From contig NZ_SCVC01000046.1 of the NCBI RefSeq assembly GCF_004297405.1, positions 124,001-188,000 of the forward strand: a stretch of DNA of 64,000 nucleotides, in the 5' to 3' direction. The notes under the pieces are model-generated. The model was given only the letters and a program-made list of their open reading frames with translations. It was not told the origin of the DNA and ran no database searches. The position numbers and the translations under genes were made by a program. This stretch comes from Reyranella sp. (lineage in GTDB: Bacteria; Pseudomonadota; Alphaproteobacteria; Reyranellales; Reyranellaceae). Of the stretch, positions 8,027 through 15,889 are shown piece by piece. The first letter of the stretch is position 1. Each line of letters opens with the position of its first letter.

Positions 8027-8374
8027 ATGAACCTTCTTACTCAATGCCAGACCTTCGACCTGTTGCAGAATGGCGACGCCAACAAGGCCAGCCATGGTGC
8101 AAAGGACTTTCAGCCCGTGGTGAAGCTCTTCACCCCGTGGGCGGGCGCAACTTGGCTCCTCAGCGAGTTGAACCCCGAAGATCAGGACATCGCTTTTGGT
8201 CTCTGCGATCTGGGTCTGGGGACGCCGGAGCTTGGCTATGTGAGTCTCGCGGAGCTTCGGAACCTGCGCGGTCGGGGTGGTCTTACCGTCGAGCGTGACC
8301 TGTGGTTCAAGGCCGGCAAGACGCTGCAAGCCTATGCCGACGAGGCGCGGGCCTACGGCTGCATCAAGGCGTGA
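8027..8374 (+). CDS. DUF2958 family protein
   Basis: A 115-aa protein matching the DUF2958 pattern from memory of the family: a VVKLFTPWAGATWLLSEL segment, then FGLCDLGLGTPELGYVSLAEL, then GGLTVERDLWF. The order K-(F/L)-F-T-P, E-L-G-Y-x-S-L-x-E-L and (G)L-x-V-E-R-D is diagnostic. The function is unknown; the family is typical of plasmids and integrative conjugative elements, often beside antirestriction-type genes. ATG 8027 has GAGGA upstream. It runs directly into the frameshifted gene 7 bases downstream, likely the same transcript. Confidence 0.8.
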   Translation: MNLLTQCQTFDLLQNGDANKASHGAKDFQPVVKLFTPWAGATWLLSELNPEDQDIAFGLCDLGLGTPELGYVSLAELRNLRGRGGLTVERDLWFKAGKTLQAYADEARAYGCIKA

Positions 8375-8381
8375 GGCGGCC

Positions 8382-9015
8382 ATGCGCTCTTCAGAGGTTT
8401 CCTCACAACTCGCTTTTGATGACCTCTTGGCCCATGGGGCCGAGACCAATCTTCAGCGGAAGCAAGACCGGCAATACGGCGACCTACCGGCAACCATGGA
8501 AGCGGCGCTGCCCTTCTATCGGCACCTGCTCAAACGTCATCACGACGCCATGATGGCGGGCGATGGGAACACCGTCCGTGCCCTGCGGCAGGAGGGCACA
8601 TGACCTTGCCTACAAGCTGAACGGCTACAATCCCGGCATCATTGCCGACGAGGAAGCGCCGGGTTGCGTCCTCGAAAAGCGCACCGCAGCCAAGAAGGGT
8701 GAGGTTCCGCTTTGGGGGCAGACGGCCAACTTCGAAATCAGACACGGCAAGATGCGTGTCCGCATCGAAATGGATGGCTTGTTCGGCATCGGTGCGACCG
8801 CGATGACGTGGCTCGGTTTCTCGGCGCATGCTGTCGAGAAGAACAAGCCCTTCCTCAGTGATACCGGCTATCGCAGCTTTCTCGGCGTCAACAGTTTGTC
8901 GCTTGAGCCGGGCATCACGCCCGATGCCTTTGCCGAGGGCGTGATCGCCGCCTTTGTCGATCGCCAGCTGAAGGGCAAGCTCAAGAAGATCGTGCCCTTA
9001 CGTCCCCGTCACTGA
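8382..9015 (+). pseudogene. Frameshifted mobile-element hypothetical gene
   Basis: Two consecutive frames read as one protein. Frame one starts at ATG 8382 and runs 73 codons to TGA at 8601-8603 (ending in RALRQEGT). The other frame continues immediately with AHDLAYKLNGYNPGII and goes to TGA 9013-9015 with a clearly protein-like sequence (FEIRHGKMRVRIEMDGLFGI, FLSDTGYRSFLGV). Reading GAGG-CAC rather than GAGGG-CAC at 8592-8599 would join them as RQE-AHDLAYKLN, so one extra G in the GGG at 8594-8596 explains the break. The intact form would be ~210 aa, which is what I recall for the plasmid/ICE relatives. It could be a real mutation or a sequencing error. Its 3' end overlaps the convergent gene by seven bases. 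Confidence 0.7.
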
Positions 9016-9620
9016 AGGGGCTCGACAGTCCAGCTTCCAAAGTCTGGCGCGATGCGGACGCGCCAGACCGGCGAGTGCGTCCGTTCGAGGCGCGTCACGC
9101 CGTAGGTGTACCCGCCATCGACGACGCCTTCGAGGCACACCACCCACACCGCATCGAAATCCAGCGGCTCGGGCAAAGCCCGACCGACACGGTTCGGATA
9201 CCACTCACCACCGCGCGCGTTCGAAAACACGACGAGCGTCTTGCCCGACGCGTAGGCGCGCCCGCCCTTGTTCTGCTTGTCCTGAATGGCCTTTAGCATC
9301 AGCGCCGTCTCGTCCTGCGCCGAGCCGGCGCGCGAGGCAGGCACGATGACATGCTCCATGTCCCAGGTCGTGCCGCCCTCTGTGTATCGAATGATTCCGT
9401 CGCCGCCGCGCGGGTCGCTGCTGAACATCAGCCGGTCCCGGCCGAACTGATGATTGACGGCGGCGCAGAGCAGCCAGTTTCCCAAGGCTTCGCGCGAGCG
9501 AAGGTCATGCATCTGCCGGAACGGCTTGCCGGTCTGAAGATGCTGGCCGTCGCGGATGAAGCGCTCGAGCTCCTTCAGCGCGACCTCCATGGATTTGAAG
9601 CGGGTGACTTCGAGCTTCAT
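9009..9620 (-). CDS. Hypothetical accessory protein
   Basis: A 203-aa protein from ATG at 9620 (a TTG three codons upstream is possible). I do not recognise the family. The sequence is soluble and well composed, with a helical N-terminus (SMEVALKELERFIRDGQ), an invariant-looking middle (REALGNWLLCAAVNHQF) and a beta-rich C-terminus containing WDMEHVIVPA and KTLVVFSNARGGEW. It has no signal peptide, HTH or nucleotide-binding motif. It is convergent with the frameshifted gene and has no same-strand partner, fitting a single-gene cargo of the island. Confidence 0.7.
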   Translation of the reverse strand: MKLEVTRFKSMEVALKELERFIRDGQHLQTGKPFRQMHDLRSREALGNWLLCAAVNHQFGRDRLMFSSDPRGGDGIIRYTEGGTTWDMEHVIVPASRAGSAQDETALMLKAIQDKQNKGGRAYASGKTLVVFSNARGGEWYPNRVGRALPEPLDFDAVWVVCLEGVVDGGYTYGVTRLERTHSPVWRVRIAPDFGSWTVEPLQ

Positions 9621-10014
9621 GGCAAGCAAGCTAGTTTCGCGGCGCGTGATTTACCACGCGCTGCGAGATTGAGCGCGCTCGAACGTCAGAATGTGGGGAG
9701 ATATTCGACCGCTTCCCTGTAGGAGGATTGGTGTCGCTGACCGGCGGCACAATCGATGCCAGGTCCTCCTCCAAGTCCACGTCATACAGGTGCGCCAAGG
9801 GGGAGGACATTTATGACCTCCGGCTCCGAGACGCTACGGTCTCCCGGCCCAGGACGTAGCCGTCTCCCTAATAAGGACGCAGCGGACTAGGAGCCGTGGC
9901 GACTAAGAGGCCTAGTAGCTACTAACCCCCGGACACTAGCGTCTCCCGGGTACAGCTGTCCTTCCATTGTGCTCGCCAACCAGACGCATCATGTTGGCCG
10001 GGCGAGGACATCCC
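9621..10014. other. Non-coding leader with short repeats upstream of the winged-helix gene
   Basis: No gene-like frame is visible in 394 bases. The right part (9824-9955) is repeat-rich: see the repeat entry. The left part (9621-9820) is featureless to my eye. The base composition drops to a more balanced, CTA/TAG-rich pattern unlike the neighbouring coding DNA, which suggests a control or origin region rather than decayed gene sequence. Confidence 0.45.
9829..9950. repeat. Short GTCTCCC repeats and a 12-bp palindrome
   Basis: Three copies of GTCTCCC (9839-9845, 9862-9868, 9941-9947), each preceded by a related octamer (ACGCTACG, ACGTAGCC, ACACTAGC), giving a consensus near AC-n-CTAGC-GTCTCCC(GG). 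Between copies two and three lies the perfect palindrome TAGTAGCTACTA (9913-9924). The cluster ends ~65 bases before the winged-helix gene, so it may be that protein's binding region. Confidence 0.5.
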
Positions 10015-10500
10015 ATGACCGACAACGTCGTACCTATTAAGCCGCCCGCCATCTCCAAGGAGGACGGCAGGCAAGCAGACCGCAAGTGGTCGCCGCTGGT
10101 AATGAAGCAGGGCTACACCATCGTCCCGGTCCTGCTGCTGCACGCCCAGAAGCGGCTTGGGCTAAGCCCGCCGCAGCTCAACGTGCTGCTGCAGATCGCC
10201 TCCCACTGGTGGAAAGCCGCCCAGCTGCCTTACCCCAGCAAGCAGCTCATCGCAAACCGCATGAGCTGCACTCCCCGGCAGGTGCAGCGCCATCTCACCG
10301 CCTTGGAGAATGCCGGCCTGATCAAGCGCATCGTCCGCAAGAACACCCGTCAGGGGCAGTTAAGCAACGAATACAGCCTCGCCGGGCTGGTGAAGAAGCT
10401 CAAGGAGATCGCGCCGGAGTTCGAGGCGGAGGCCGAGGCCAGGAGACAGAACCGGGCCGCTCTCGAGAAGCGAGGCGGCGTGAAATTGCGTAAAGCCTGA
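10015..10500 (+). CDS. Winged-helix DNA-binding protein
   Basis: A 161-aa protein from ATG 10015 with GAGGA upstream. Residues ~20-100 form a winged helix: a helix following LGLSPPQLNVLLQIASHWW, then KQLIANRMSCTPRQVQRHLTALENAGLIKR, the HTH plus turn into the wing (VRKNTRQGQLSNEYSL). This order (helix, HTH with recognition helix QVQRHLTALE, Gly-Leu-Ile, wing) resembles MarR/IclR-type and replication-initiator winged helices. The C-terminus is a charged coiled-coil-like tail (EFEAEAEARRQNR). It may bind the repeats directly upstream. A strong terminator separates it from the PHP-ATPase gene, so the two are probably separate transcripts, although they are neighbours on the same strand. Confidence 0.75.
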   Translation: MTDNVVPIKPPAISKEDGRQADRKWSPLVMKQGYTIVPVLLLHAQKRLGLSPPQLNVLLQIASHWWKAAQLPYPSKQLIANRMSCTPRQVQRHLTALENAGLIKRIVRKNTRQGQLSNEYSLAGLVKKLKEIAPEFEAEAEARRQNRAALEKRGGVKLRKA

Positions 10501-10607
10501 CGGGGTTTTCCCCCCAGCCAGGCCCGTTCGTGTACGGTAGATCACAGCCCTTCAATGTGGTGGCCGCCACAGGCGAAGGGAGAGGTTTCCACGAATAGCG
10601 CAGTAGG

Positions 10608-10638
10608 CGCGGGCGGTCCAATCGGACCGCCCGCGTTT
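10608..10638 (+). terminator. Rho-independent terminator
   Basis: Perfect 12-bp stem CGCGGGCGGTCC / GGACCGCCCGCG around the tetraloop AATC, followed by TTT. It lies between the winged-helix gene and the PHP-ATPase gene, so the latter should have its own promoter in 10639-10694. Confidence 0.75.
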
Positions 10639-10694
10639 CGATCAGGTCTCCGAAAGTGTCGGCCTTGTTTTGGCCACAACCTGAAGGAGATTTT

Positions 10695-13424
10695 GTGCTT
10701 TCCTTGCCCGCGGGACGGGGACAGGGTGAGATGAGAGACGAAATCGCTGCCAAGCCGAGCGGCGCGAGGTTCTACCGCGCCGACCTCCATATCCATAGCC
10801 ATCCGGCCAGCCACGACGTCACGGATACCACGTGTACGCCGGAAGCCATCGTCGCGACCGCGAAGCGCGAGGGGCTCGAATTCATCGCCGTCGCCGACCA
10901 CAACGAGATCGGCGGCTCCTTGCGGGCCGTCGCCGCCGGCGCCAAGGCGGGCCTTTTCGTGATCCCGGCCGTCGAGCTCTCGACCCTGCAGGGCCACCTG
11001 CTCTGCTATCTGCCGACCGGCGAGGCACTCCAGAACTTCTACTCGCGTCTCAACATCAAGGAGAAGGGCAAGGAGACCTGCCACTGCACCCAGAGCATGT
11101 CGGACTGCCTTGACCTGCTCGACGAGTTCCAAGGGTTCGGCGCGCTGGCACACGTCGACCTTCCGAAGGGGTTCGAAGCGGTTACCCCGACCTCGACCCC
11201 ATTCAAGATCACGGTGCTCGCTCACCCGGCGCTTCTCGGCATTGAGCTGTCCAGCGCCATCGCGGCCATCAGCTACGCCGATAGCGACCCCGACGCGAAG
11301 CGCCGCGCGGCGGGCAGCCTGCGTCTGGAGCGATTGGGCCGCGGCCGGCACGTGCTCGCCCGCATTCTCAATTCTGATTCGCATACCCTGGACAAGGTCG
11401 GTCGTAACGCGGCGGCGCAGACTAAGGTAACGCGCTTCAAGATGAACGACCTCACCTTCGAGGGCCTGCGGCTGGCGATGATGGAGAACGACGCCCGCGT
11501 CCGCATCGAAGACGAGATCCCCAGTACCGTCCCTCGGATCGTCGGCCTGAAGATCGGCGGCGGCTTCCTCAACGGGCAGACGGTCCAATTCTCCAGCAAC
11601 CTCAACTGCATCATCGGCGGCCGCGGCACGGGCAAGTCGACGATGTTCGAGCTTGTCCGCACCTTGACCGCCTACGGCGACGAGCCGGCCGATGTGGTCG
11701 ATTCCGAGGTCGGCCCGGACCAGGTCGACATGCTGGTGCAGGATGAGGCGGGCCAAACGCACGGCATTAGCCGGCTGAAGAACGACCAGCTCCAGAACGC
11801 TGACAATGTCACGGCCGAGCCCGTCCTGTTTCCCATCGAGTGCTACTACCAGGGCGAAACGCACGAGATTGCCCGGCGCGCGAAGGAGGACCCGGCTGCG
11901 CTGCTGGAGTATCTCGACGGGTTCGTGGACATCGTAGAGGACCTGGAGCTTGAGCGGCAGGCCTGCGAAACCGCCGCAGAGCAGCATGCCCGCATCATTG
12001 ACCTGCAGAACCGGATGTCTCGGATCGATCTGCTCGACCGCGAGCTGAAGGTCGTGCGGGGCCAGGTCGCGGCCGTGAAGAAGGAGAACGGCCAGGAGGT
12101 GCTTGCGACGCTCCGCACGATCGCGCGCGAGCGCACCGTGCGGACCAACATCCTTGAGCATGCCACCAGCATCACCGAAGGAACGAGCCGGGAGGATCTC
12201 AAGGAGACGGCAGAAGCGATTAAGGCGGCGGTCGACCCGAAGACCCTTTCTGTGGGCGGCGTGGAGTTCGGCGCCATCACTACGCTCGCTGCCGACTTCG
12301 AGAAGGTGCTGTCCTCCAACGACGTGTCGCTGAAGAAGGGCGCCGAGACGCTGAAAGCCGGCGTGGAGAAGCGCCTCAAAGAGTGGAGCGATAAGGCGAC
12401 CGCGCTCAACGGCACGGTCCAGAAGCAGGTGAAGGCGTTGGAGGACAAGGGCGTCAAGGTACAAACGGCGTTCTTCAATCAGCTCACCACGAAAGAAGAG
12501 ACCCTCACCAAGCAGCTCACCACCTTGCGCAGCCTCAAGCCCCAGCTTGAGAAGGTCCAGCGGGAGCATAAGGAGACGCTGAAGCTGCGCTGGCAGTACC
12601 GCCTGCGCATCGCCAACAAGCGCAACGGCTTCGCGATACTGGCCAACGACGCAATGAAGAACGCCCTCAACGACTTCACCGTGACCCTGAAGTATGCGGT
12701 GGGCGGCTACTCTCCGGAGGCCGAGCGCATCATCATCGAGACGATGGGGTGGAACACCAACCAGCAGGTCCGCGCCAAGTCGCTGACCGAAAACATGACC
12801 GTCGAGAAGCTCCTGGCCGTCGTTGCCAAGAAGGACGTAGCGGCATTGCGCGCGCTTCAGAATGCCGAGGGCAAGGCGGTATTCGGCAAGTCCGACGCCG
12901 ACACCCTGATTGAGCGCCTGTCGGTGCCGGCGACGCGGTCTCAGCTTGAGACGTGCGCCATTATCGACCTGCCGCGCCTGACGGTCACCCGCATGGTCCA
13001 GGACGGCGCCGCCAAGCGCCCGGTGATCCGGGAGTTCAAGAACCTATCGTTCGGCCAGCAGCAGTCCGTGCTCCTGGCGCTCATGCTTTCATCCAAGAGC
13101 AACCGCCCGCTGGTCATCGATCAACCGGAGGACGACCTCGATGGCGAGTTCATCTACCACGGCATCGTCCCGGTGCTGCGCAAGGCCAAGGAGCGCCGAC
13201 AGATCATCGTCGTGACCCACAACGCCAATATCGCCGTCTTGGGGGATGCCGAGCAGATCATTGTGCTGAAGAGCACGGCGGACAAGGCGCGGGTCATGGC
13301 GAGCGGATCAATCGACGACGAGGACACCCGCAACGAGGCCTGCGCCATCCTCGAAGGCGCACGCGACGCCTTCAAGCGCCGCGCCATCACCTACGGCTTC
13401 GACATCAAGGAACGCGACCCGTAG
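10695..13424 (+). CDS. PHP phosphoesterase - SMC-like ATPase fusion (TrlF-like)
   Basis: A 909-aa protein from GTG 10695, chosen because AAGGAG sits six bases upstream; ATG 10731 is an alternative. Residues ~25-270 are a PHP domain with metal-site motifs DLHIHSHPASHD, VADHNE, AHVDLPKG and NSDSHTLDKVGR. Walker A IGGRGTGKST follows near 308. The middle (~420-680) is long helical/coiled-coil sequence. The end has the ABC/SMC signature LSFGQQQSVLLALML near 785, Walker B LVIDQPEDDLDG near 806 and a switch histidine VVTHNANIAVLGDAE near 840. I recall this architecture as the TrlF-type AAA-like ATPases. A nucleic-acid-cleaving defence function regulated by the ATPase is likely but inferred. It stands alone, with its own SD and a terminator upstream. 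Confidence 0.85.
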   Translation: MLSLPAGRGQGEMRDEIAAKPSGARFYRADLHIHSHPASHDVTDTTCTPEAIVATAKREGLEFIAVADHNEIGGSLRAVAAGAKAGLFVIPAVELSTLQGHLLCYLPTGEALQNFYSRLNIKEKGKETCHCTQSMSDCLDLLDEFQGFGALAHVDLPKGFEAVTPTSTPFKITVLAHPALLGIELSSAIAAISYADSDPDAKRRAAGSLRLERLGRGRHVLARILNSDSHTLDKVGRNAAAQTKVTRFKMNDLTFEGLRLAMMENDARVRIEDEIPSTVPRIVGLKIGGGFLNGQTVQFSSNLNCIIGGRGTGKSTMFELVRTLTAYGDEPADVVDSEVGPDQVDMLVQDEAGQTHGISRLKNDQLQNADNVTAEPVLFPIECYYQGETHEIARRAKEDPAALLEYLDGFVDIVEDLELERQACETAAEQHARIIDLQNRMSRIDLLDRELKVVRGQVAAVKKENGQEVLATLRTIARERTVRTNILEHATSITEGTSREDLKETAEAIKAAVDPKTLSVGGVEFGAITTLAADFEKVLSSNDVSLKKGAETLKAGVEKRLKEWSDKATALNGTVQKQVKALEDKGVKVQTAFFNQLTTKEETLTKQLTTLRSLKPQLEKVQREHKETLKLRWQYRLRIANKRNGFAILANDAMKNALNDFTVTLKYAVGGYSPEAERIIIETMGWNTNQQVRAKSLTENMTVEKLLAVVAKKDVAALRALQNAEGKAVFGKSDADTLIERLSVPATRSQLETCAIIDLPRLTVTRMVQDGAAKRPVIREFKNLSFGQQQSVLLALMLSSKSNRPLVIDQPEDDLDGEFIYHGIVPVLRKAKERRQIIVVTHNANIAVLGDAEQIIVLKSTADKARVMASGSIDDEDTRNEACAILEGARDAFKRRAITYGFDIKERDP

Positions 13425-13664
13425 CTAATATGCTAGCTGCAGCCGCTCCTCCCCTCCCTCCGTCGCTCATCACGATCATGCACGTCAGGGATTATTAGCC
13501 ATGCAGCACAACGCCATCGGCCGTTACCGCTCAGGCGGCATCAAGTGGTACCGCGCTCGGCGAAGAGGCCGCGACGAAGAGGCGCATACGGCAAGAGATC
13601 GTGCGGCTGTGCTTGGCGGTGCAGCGCGCTCTTGATTGATGGGTGGCGGACGGGGATCTACCGC
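13425..13664. other. Intergenic, remnant-like sequence
   Basis: No supported gene. A 44-codon ORF at 13501-13635 has a coding-looking stretch in a different frame (ending KRRIRQEIVRLCLAVQRALD at 13641) that lacks any start codon, which suggests a decayed small gene. Confidence 0.35.
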
Positions 13665-13985
13665 TTACCCAGTCATCACAGCGTCCCGCTCGTACAAGAG
13701 TATCCCGTCCTGCTTCACCCCTGGTCCCACTCGCTCGCTGTCTGTGGCCACCGGATCGTACCATTCCAGGTCAACCTCATGAGGGAGGTGAAGATCAGGC
13801 TTTGTCTTGTGCTGCGCGTACCAGTCGAACCACGCATTGAAGTCCATCACCACAGCCAAGTCGATGTCGCTGTCCGCACGGCTCGTGCCTCGTGCTCGGC
13901 TCCCGTATAACCACACTTGCTCGATGAGCGGGTGCCGTTTCGCCCACGAGGCGATCAGCGCGGACTCTTCCTCAGAGATGTCCAT
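13665..13985 (-). CDS. MNT-type nucleotidyltransferase domain protein
   Basis: A 106-aa minimal nucleotidyltransferase. The motif GSRARGTSRADSDIDLAVV (residues ~28-46) is the GSRARG...SDIDL signature of the Pol-beta superfamily; the two aspartates bind metal. Proteins of this size usually act as the antitoxin half of HEPN/MNT pairs, adding AMP to the HEPN toxin. No HEPN gene is seen on either side: the upstream (higher-coordinate) 219 bases are non-coding. It is therefore an orphan here, or a stand-alone enzyme. The ATG is at 13985. Confidence 0.8.
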   Translation of the reverse strand: MDISEEESALIASWAKRHPLIEQVWLYGSRARGTSRADSDIDLAVVMDFNAWFDWYAQHKTKPDLHLPHEVDLEWYDPVATDSERVGPGVKQDGILLYERDAVMTG

Positions 13986-14204
13986 ATTACCTCATGGTGT
14001 ATCATCTTTTTCGACCCCAGATCGCACCTAAACTGCACCTAAAGCTCTAAAATGCCCATTTTATTGAGCTTGGCCACTGACTCAAAATCAGCCGGGTTAC
14101 TGCCTACAGCACACGACTTTCCAAATCGTTGCTTGTGCGGTCCATCAGCTGCATTCCGGCAGACAACGGTCGGTACAAAAACCACGAGCGAATGGCGAAC
14201 TACC
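13986..14204. other. AT-richer intergenic with hairpin and tRNA-anticodon-arm-like sequence
   Basis: No gene. It contains a hairpin with arms TAAAATG / CATTTTA (14048-14054, 14057-14063), flanked by GCTC and GAGC, which could terminate transcription. A 15-base segment CTGA-CTCAAAA-TCAG (14077-14091) has the form of a Leu(CAA) anticodon arm but no cloverleaf around it. Such pieces occur at attachment sites; I see no second copy in the window. Confidence 0.3.
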
Positions 14205-14795
14205 TCAACCCTCCTGCTTCACTACTAGCATCCCCGCCGGGAGCGGCTTCAATAACGACCGAGCGGATACCGACGGGTCGAGCCAGTCTGCCCAATGAGT
14301 ACGATCGAGAATCGCGATTTGTCGATCATGGTAGGACGCGATGTCAGGGCCCGGCGGCATGGTCAACATGGTGAAAGCCTCGCCGACATCGGCCGTGCTC
14401 CGCCATATACCGGCGATGCAGAACCAGGGCTCGCCACGCATCGTGAACAGCCACTTGTCCTTGCGCTTCTTCTTCGGGTCCTTCGGATCGGTAAACTCGT
14501 AGAAGCCGTCGGCGATGATTAGGCAGCGACCAGACGAGAACTCGCGGTTCTCCGAGCGAAAGTTGTAAACCGGCCGCCGGTTCTGACCAGGCCAACTCCA
14601 TCGGCGCTGAACTAGCTCGCCCGCTTCACGATCGCCATCGACGGTTCGGACGATCGGCGCGATGTCAGTAATCTTGATGTCGTCACGCGGCTCGATGTTT
14701 GGCGTGCCCTCAGGAAAGCGAATCTTGATTTTGATGTTGGAGAAGTCGTCGGCGATCGTCCCAGCACCAACGTGAAGGCGATAGTCGTTGCACAT
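14205..14795 (-). CDS. SOS response-associated peptidase (SRAP/YedK/HMCES family)
   Basis: A 196-aa SRAP protein that shields abasic sites in single-stranded DNA by a covalent DNA-protein crosslink through Cys2. I placed the start at 14795 because this puts Cys at position 2 (MCNDYR) and GGAG lies six bases upstream. All active-site residues are present: Cys2, Asn78 (VYNFRSE), Glu100 (GFYEF) and His156 (SYHDRQ). Transcription is divergent from a second SRAP-like gene, and the shared 53-base gap holds an SOS box, so DNA-damage induction is expected. Confidence 0.92.
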   Translation of the reverse strand: MCNDYRLHVGAGTIADDFSNIKIKIRFPEGTPNIEPRDDIKITDIAPIVRTVDGDREAGELVQRRWSWPGQNRRPVYNFRSENREFSSGRCLIIADGFYEFTDPKDPKKKRKDKWLFTMRGEPWFCIAGIWRSTADVGEAFTMLTMPPGPDIASYHDRQIAILDRTHWADWLDPSVSARSLLKPLPAGMLVVKQEG

Positions 14796-14827
14796 CTTCG
14801 TCTCCAACTCTGTTGCGCCAAACCTTC

Positions 14828-14842
14828 GTTCCTATTATGTTC
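14828..14842. promoter_or_regulatory. LexA/SOS box (alphaproteobacterial type)
   Basis: GTTC-CTATTAT-GTTC, an exact match to the alphaproteobacterial LexA operator GTTC-N7-GTTC. It lies between two divergent SRAP genes, 33 bases from the minus-strand start and 7 bases from the plus-strand ATG at 14849. It overlaps an upstream in-frame ATG (14837), which argues for the later start. Confidence 0.75.
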
Positions 14843-14848
14843 TCATAC

Positions 14849-15355
14849 ATGAAGGCGACCAAGTTCGACACGGACGCCGCACTCGACGAACGCCGCATCA
14901 TCGTAAGGTACGGCGAGGAAGGCGTGGAGATGGTTGAGCTGCCCTGGGGTCTCCGTCCAAAAGAGCCCGGCAATCAGCCGTTCATGCTCGCGCGTGCCGA
15001 GGGCCGAAGGTTTGCCAGCCATCGCTGTCTCGTCCCTGCGTCGGAATTCCTCATCGGCCATCATGACCAGCGCCACCGAATTTCACTCGCGGACGGCGAC
15101 TGGTTCTATTTCGCTGGGATCTGGCGACCCGCTTCAGAGGGCTGGCCCGAGGCCTATGCGATCTTGACCATTGAGGCGAACGCCGATGTGGCGCGTTACC
15201 GCGACCGGCAGATGGCCGTGTTAAGACGTCGGCAGCGGATGGACTGGTTGGATTTCTCGTGCCCAGAACACGAGCTGCTTCAGCCATTGCCGATTGGGGC
15301 GTTCCGAATCGAGCGCGCGATCCCAAGGCAGGCGCAGACAGTATTGGTTCTCTAG
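14849..15355 (+). CDS. Degenerate SRAP paralogue lacking the catalytic residues
   Basis: A 168-aa protein related to the divergent SRAP gene: it keeps the fold markers LPWGLRP, HRCLVPASEF, FYFAGIWRP, YAILT and MDWLD. However, it lacks the N-terminal MC (no Cys2), and by alignment Asn78 is Leu, Glu100 is Ile and His156 is Arg (RYRDRQMAVL). It cannot form the usual crosslink. ATG 14849 is preferred because the earlier in-frame ATG 14837 and TTG 14813 lie in or before the SOS box. It has no clear ribosome site and may be translated from a short leader. It may be a regulator or a partner binding DNA without chemistry. Confidence 0.75.
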   Translation: MKATKFDTDAALDERRIIVRYGEEGVEMVELPWGLRPKEPGNQPFMLARAEGRRFASHRCLVPASEFLIGHHDQRHRISLADGDWFYFAGIWRPASEGWPEAYAILTIEANADVARYRDRQMAVLRRRQRMDWLDFSCPEHELLQPLPIGAFRIERAIPRQAQTVLVL

Positions 15356-15721
15356 TCCCGACACATTGGCGAGTTGAGCAATGAGTGGCCACGATGGCAG
15401 AGTCTGGCGAAGGCTTCGAACGCAGAGGTTCGGTTTGCGCACCGATACGCCAATCAGGGACTTGATCGAAAGGGAAGCCCAGCGCCCGGGCCGTACCGAC
15501 GTGCCCAAGGCCGTCGTTTGCCGAGAAGCCCGTCCATCGCGGCGCGTTCTGCTGGCCGCTGGTGGTCGGACGAGGCGGCACATGCCGAAGCCGACCGAGA
15601 GGCCGCTGCGTTTCGCCTCAGTCTGCTTCCCCCCTGCTTCCCCGGCCGTCGCGTTAGAGGCGGGGAAGCAGAAAACGACCCCGAAGGACCGTTCTGACTC
15701 GCTGATTTGTTTGAAGAAAAT
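15356..15721. other. Non-coding junction next to tRNA-Gly
   Basis: No credible gene. Two long open frames on both strands pass through here but are spurious: one ends in GAGEGIRTLDP, the well-known translation of a tRNA 3' half on the wrong strand. It is the likely junction between the island and the tRNA-Gly 3' end. Confidence 0.5.
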
Positions 15722-15796
<75 letters not shown>

Positions 15797-15889
15797 GCTC
15801 CGATCCGGCTGGGTAGGTCGCCGGAAGGCGGCGTTGATAGGGCTTTTCCGTCGCCTTGGCAAGGGCCTGGCCAAACCTCTCCGTAGGCC

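Noticed and set aside
10542..12569. 675-aa open frame antisense to the PHP-ATPase gene
   Set aside because: It is low-complexity, Leu/Arg/Gly-rich shadow sequence with no family features, opposite a clearly coding gene.
13501..13635. 44-codon ORF after the PHP-ATPase gene
   Set aside because: The coding-like part is in another frame without a start codon, so this short ORF itself is not supported.
14077..14091. CTGA-CTCAAAA-TCAG, Leu(CAA) anticodon-arm-like segment
   Set aside because: No acceptor, D or T arm around it; at most an att-site remnant, so not called as tRNA.
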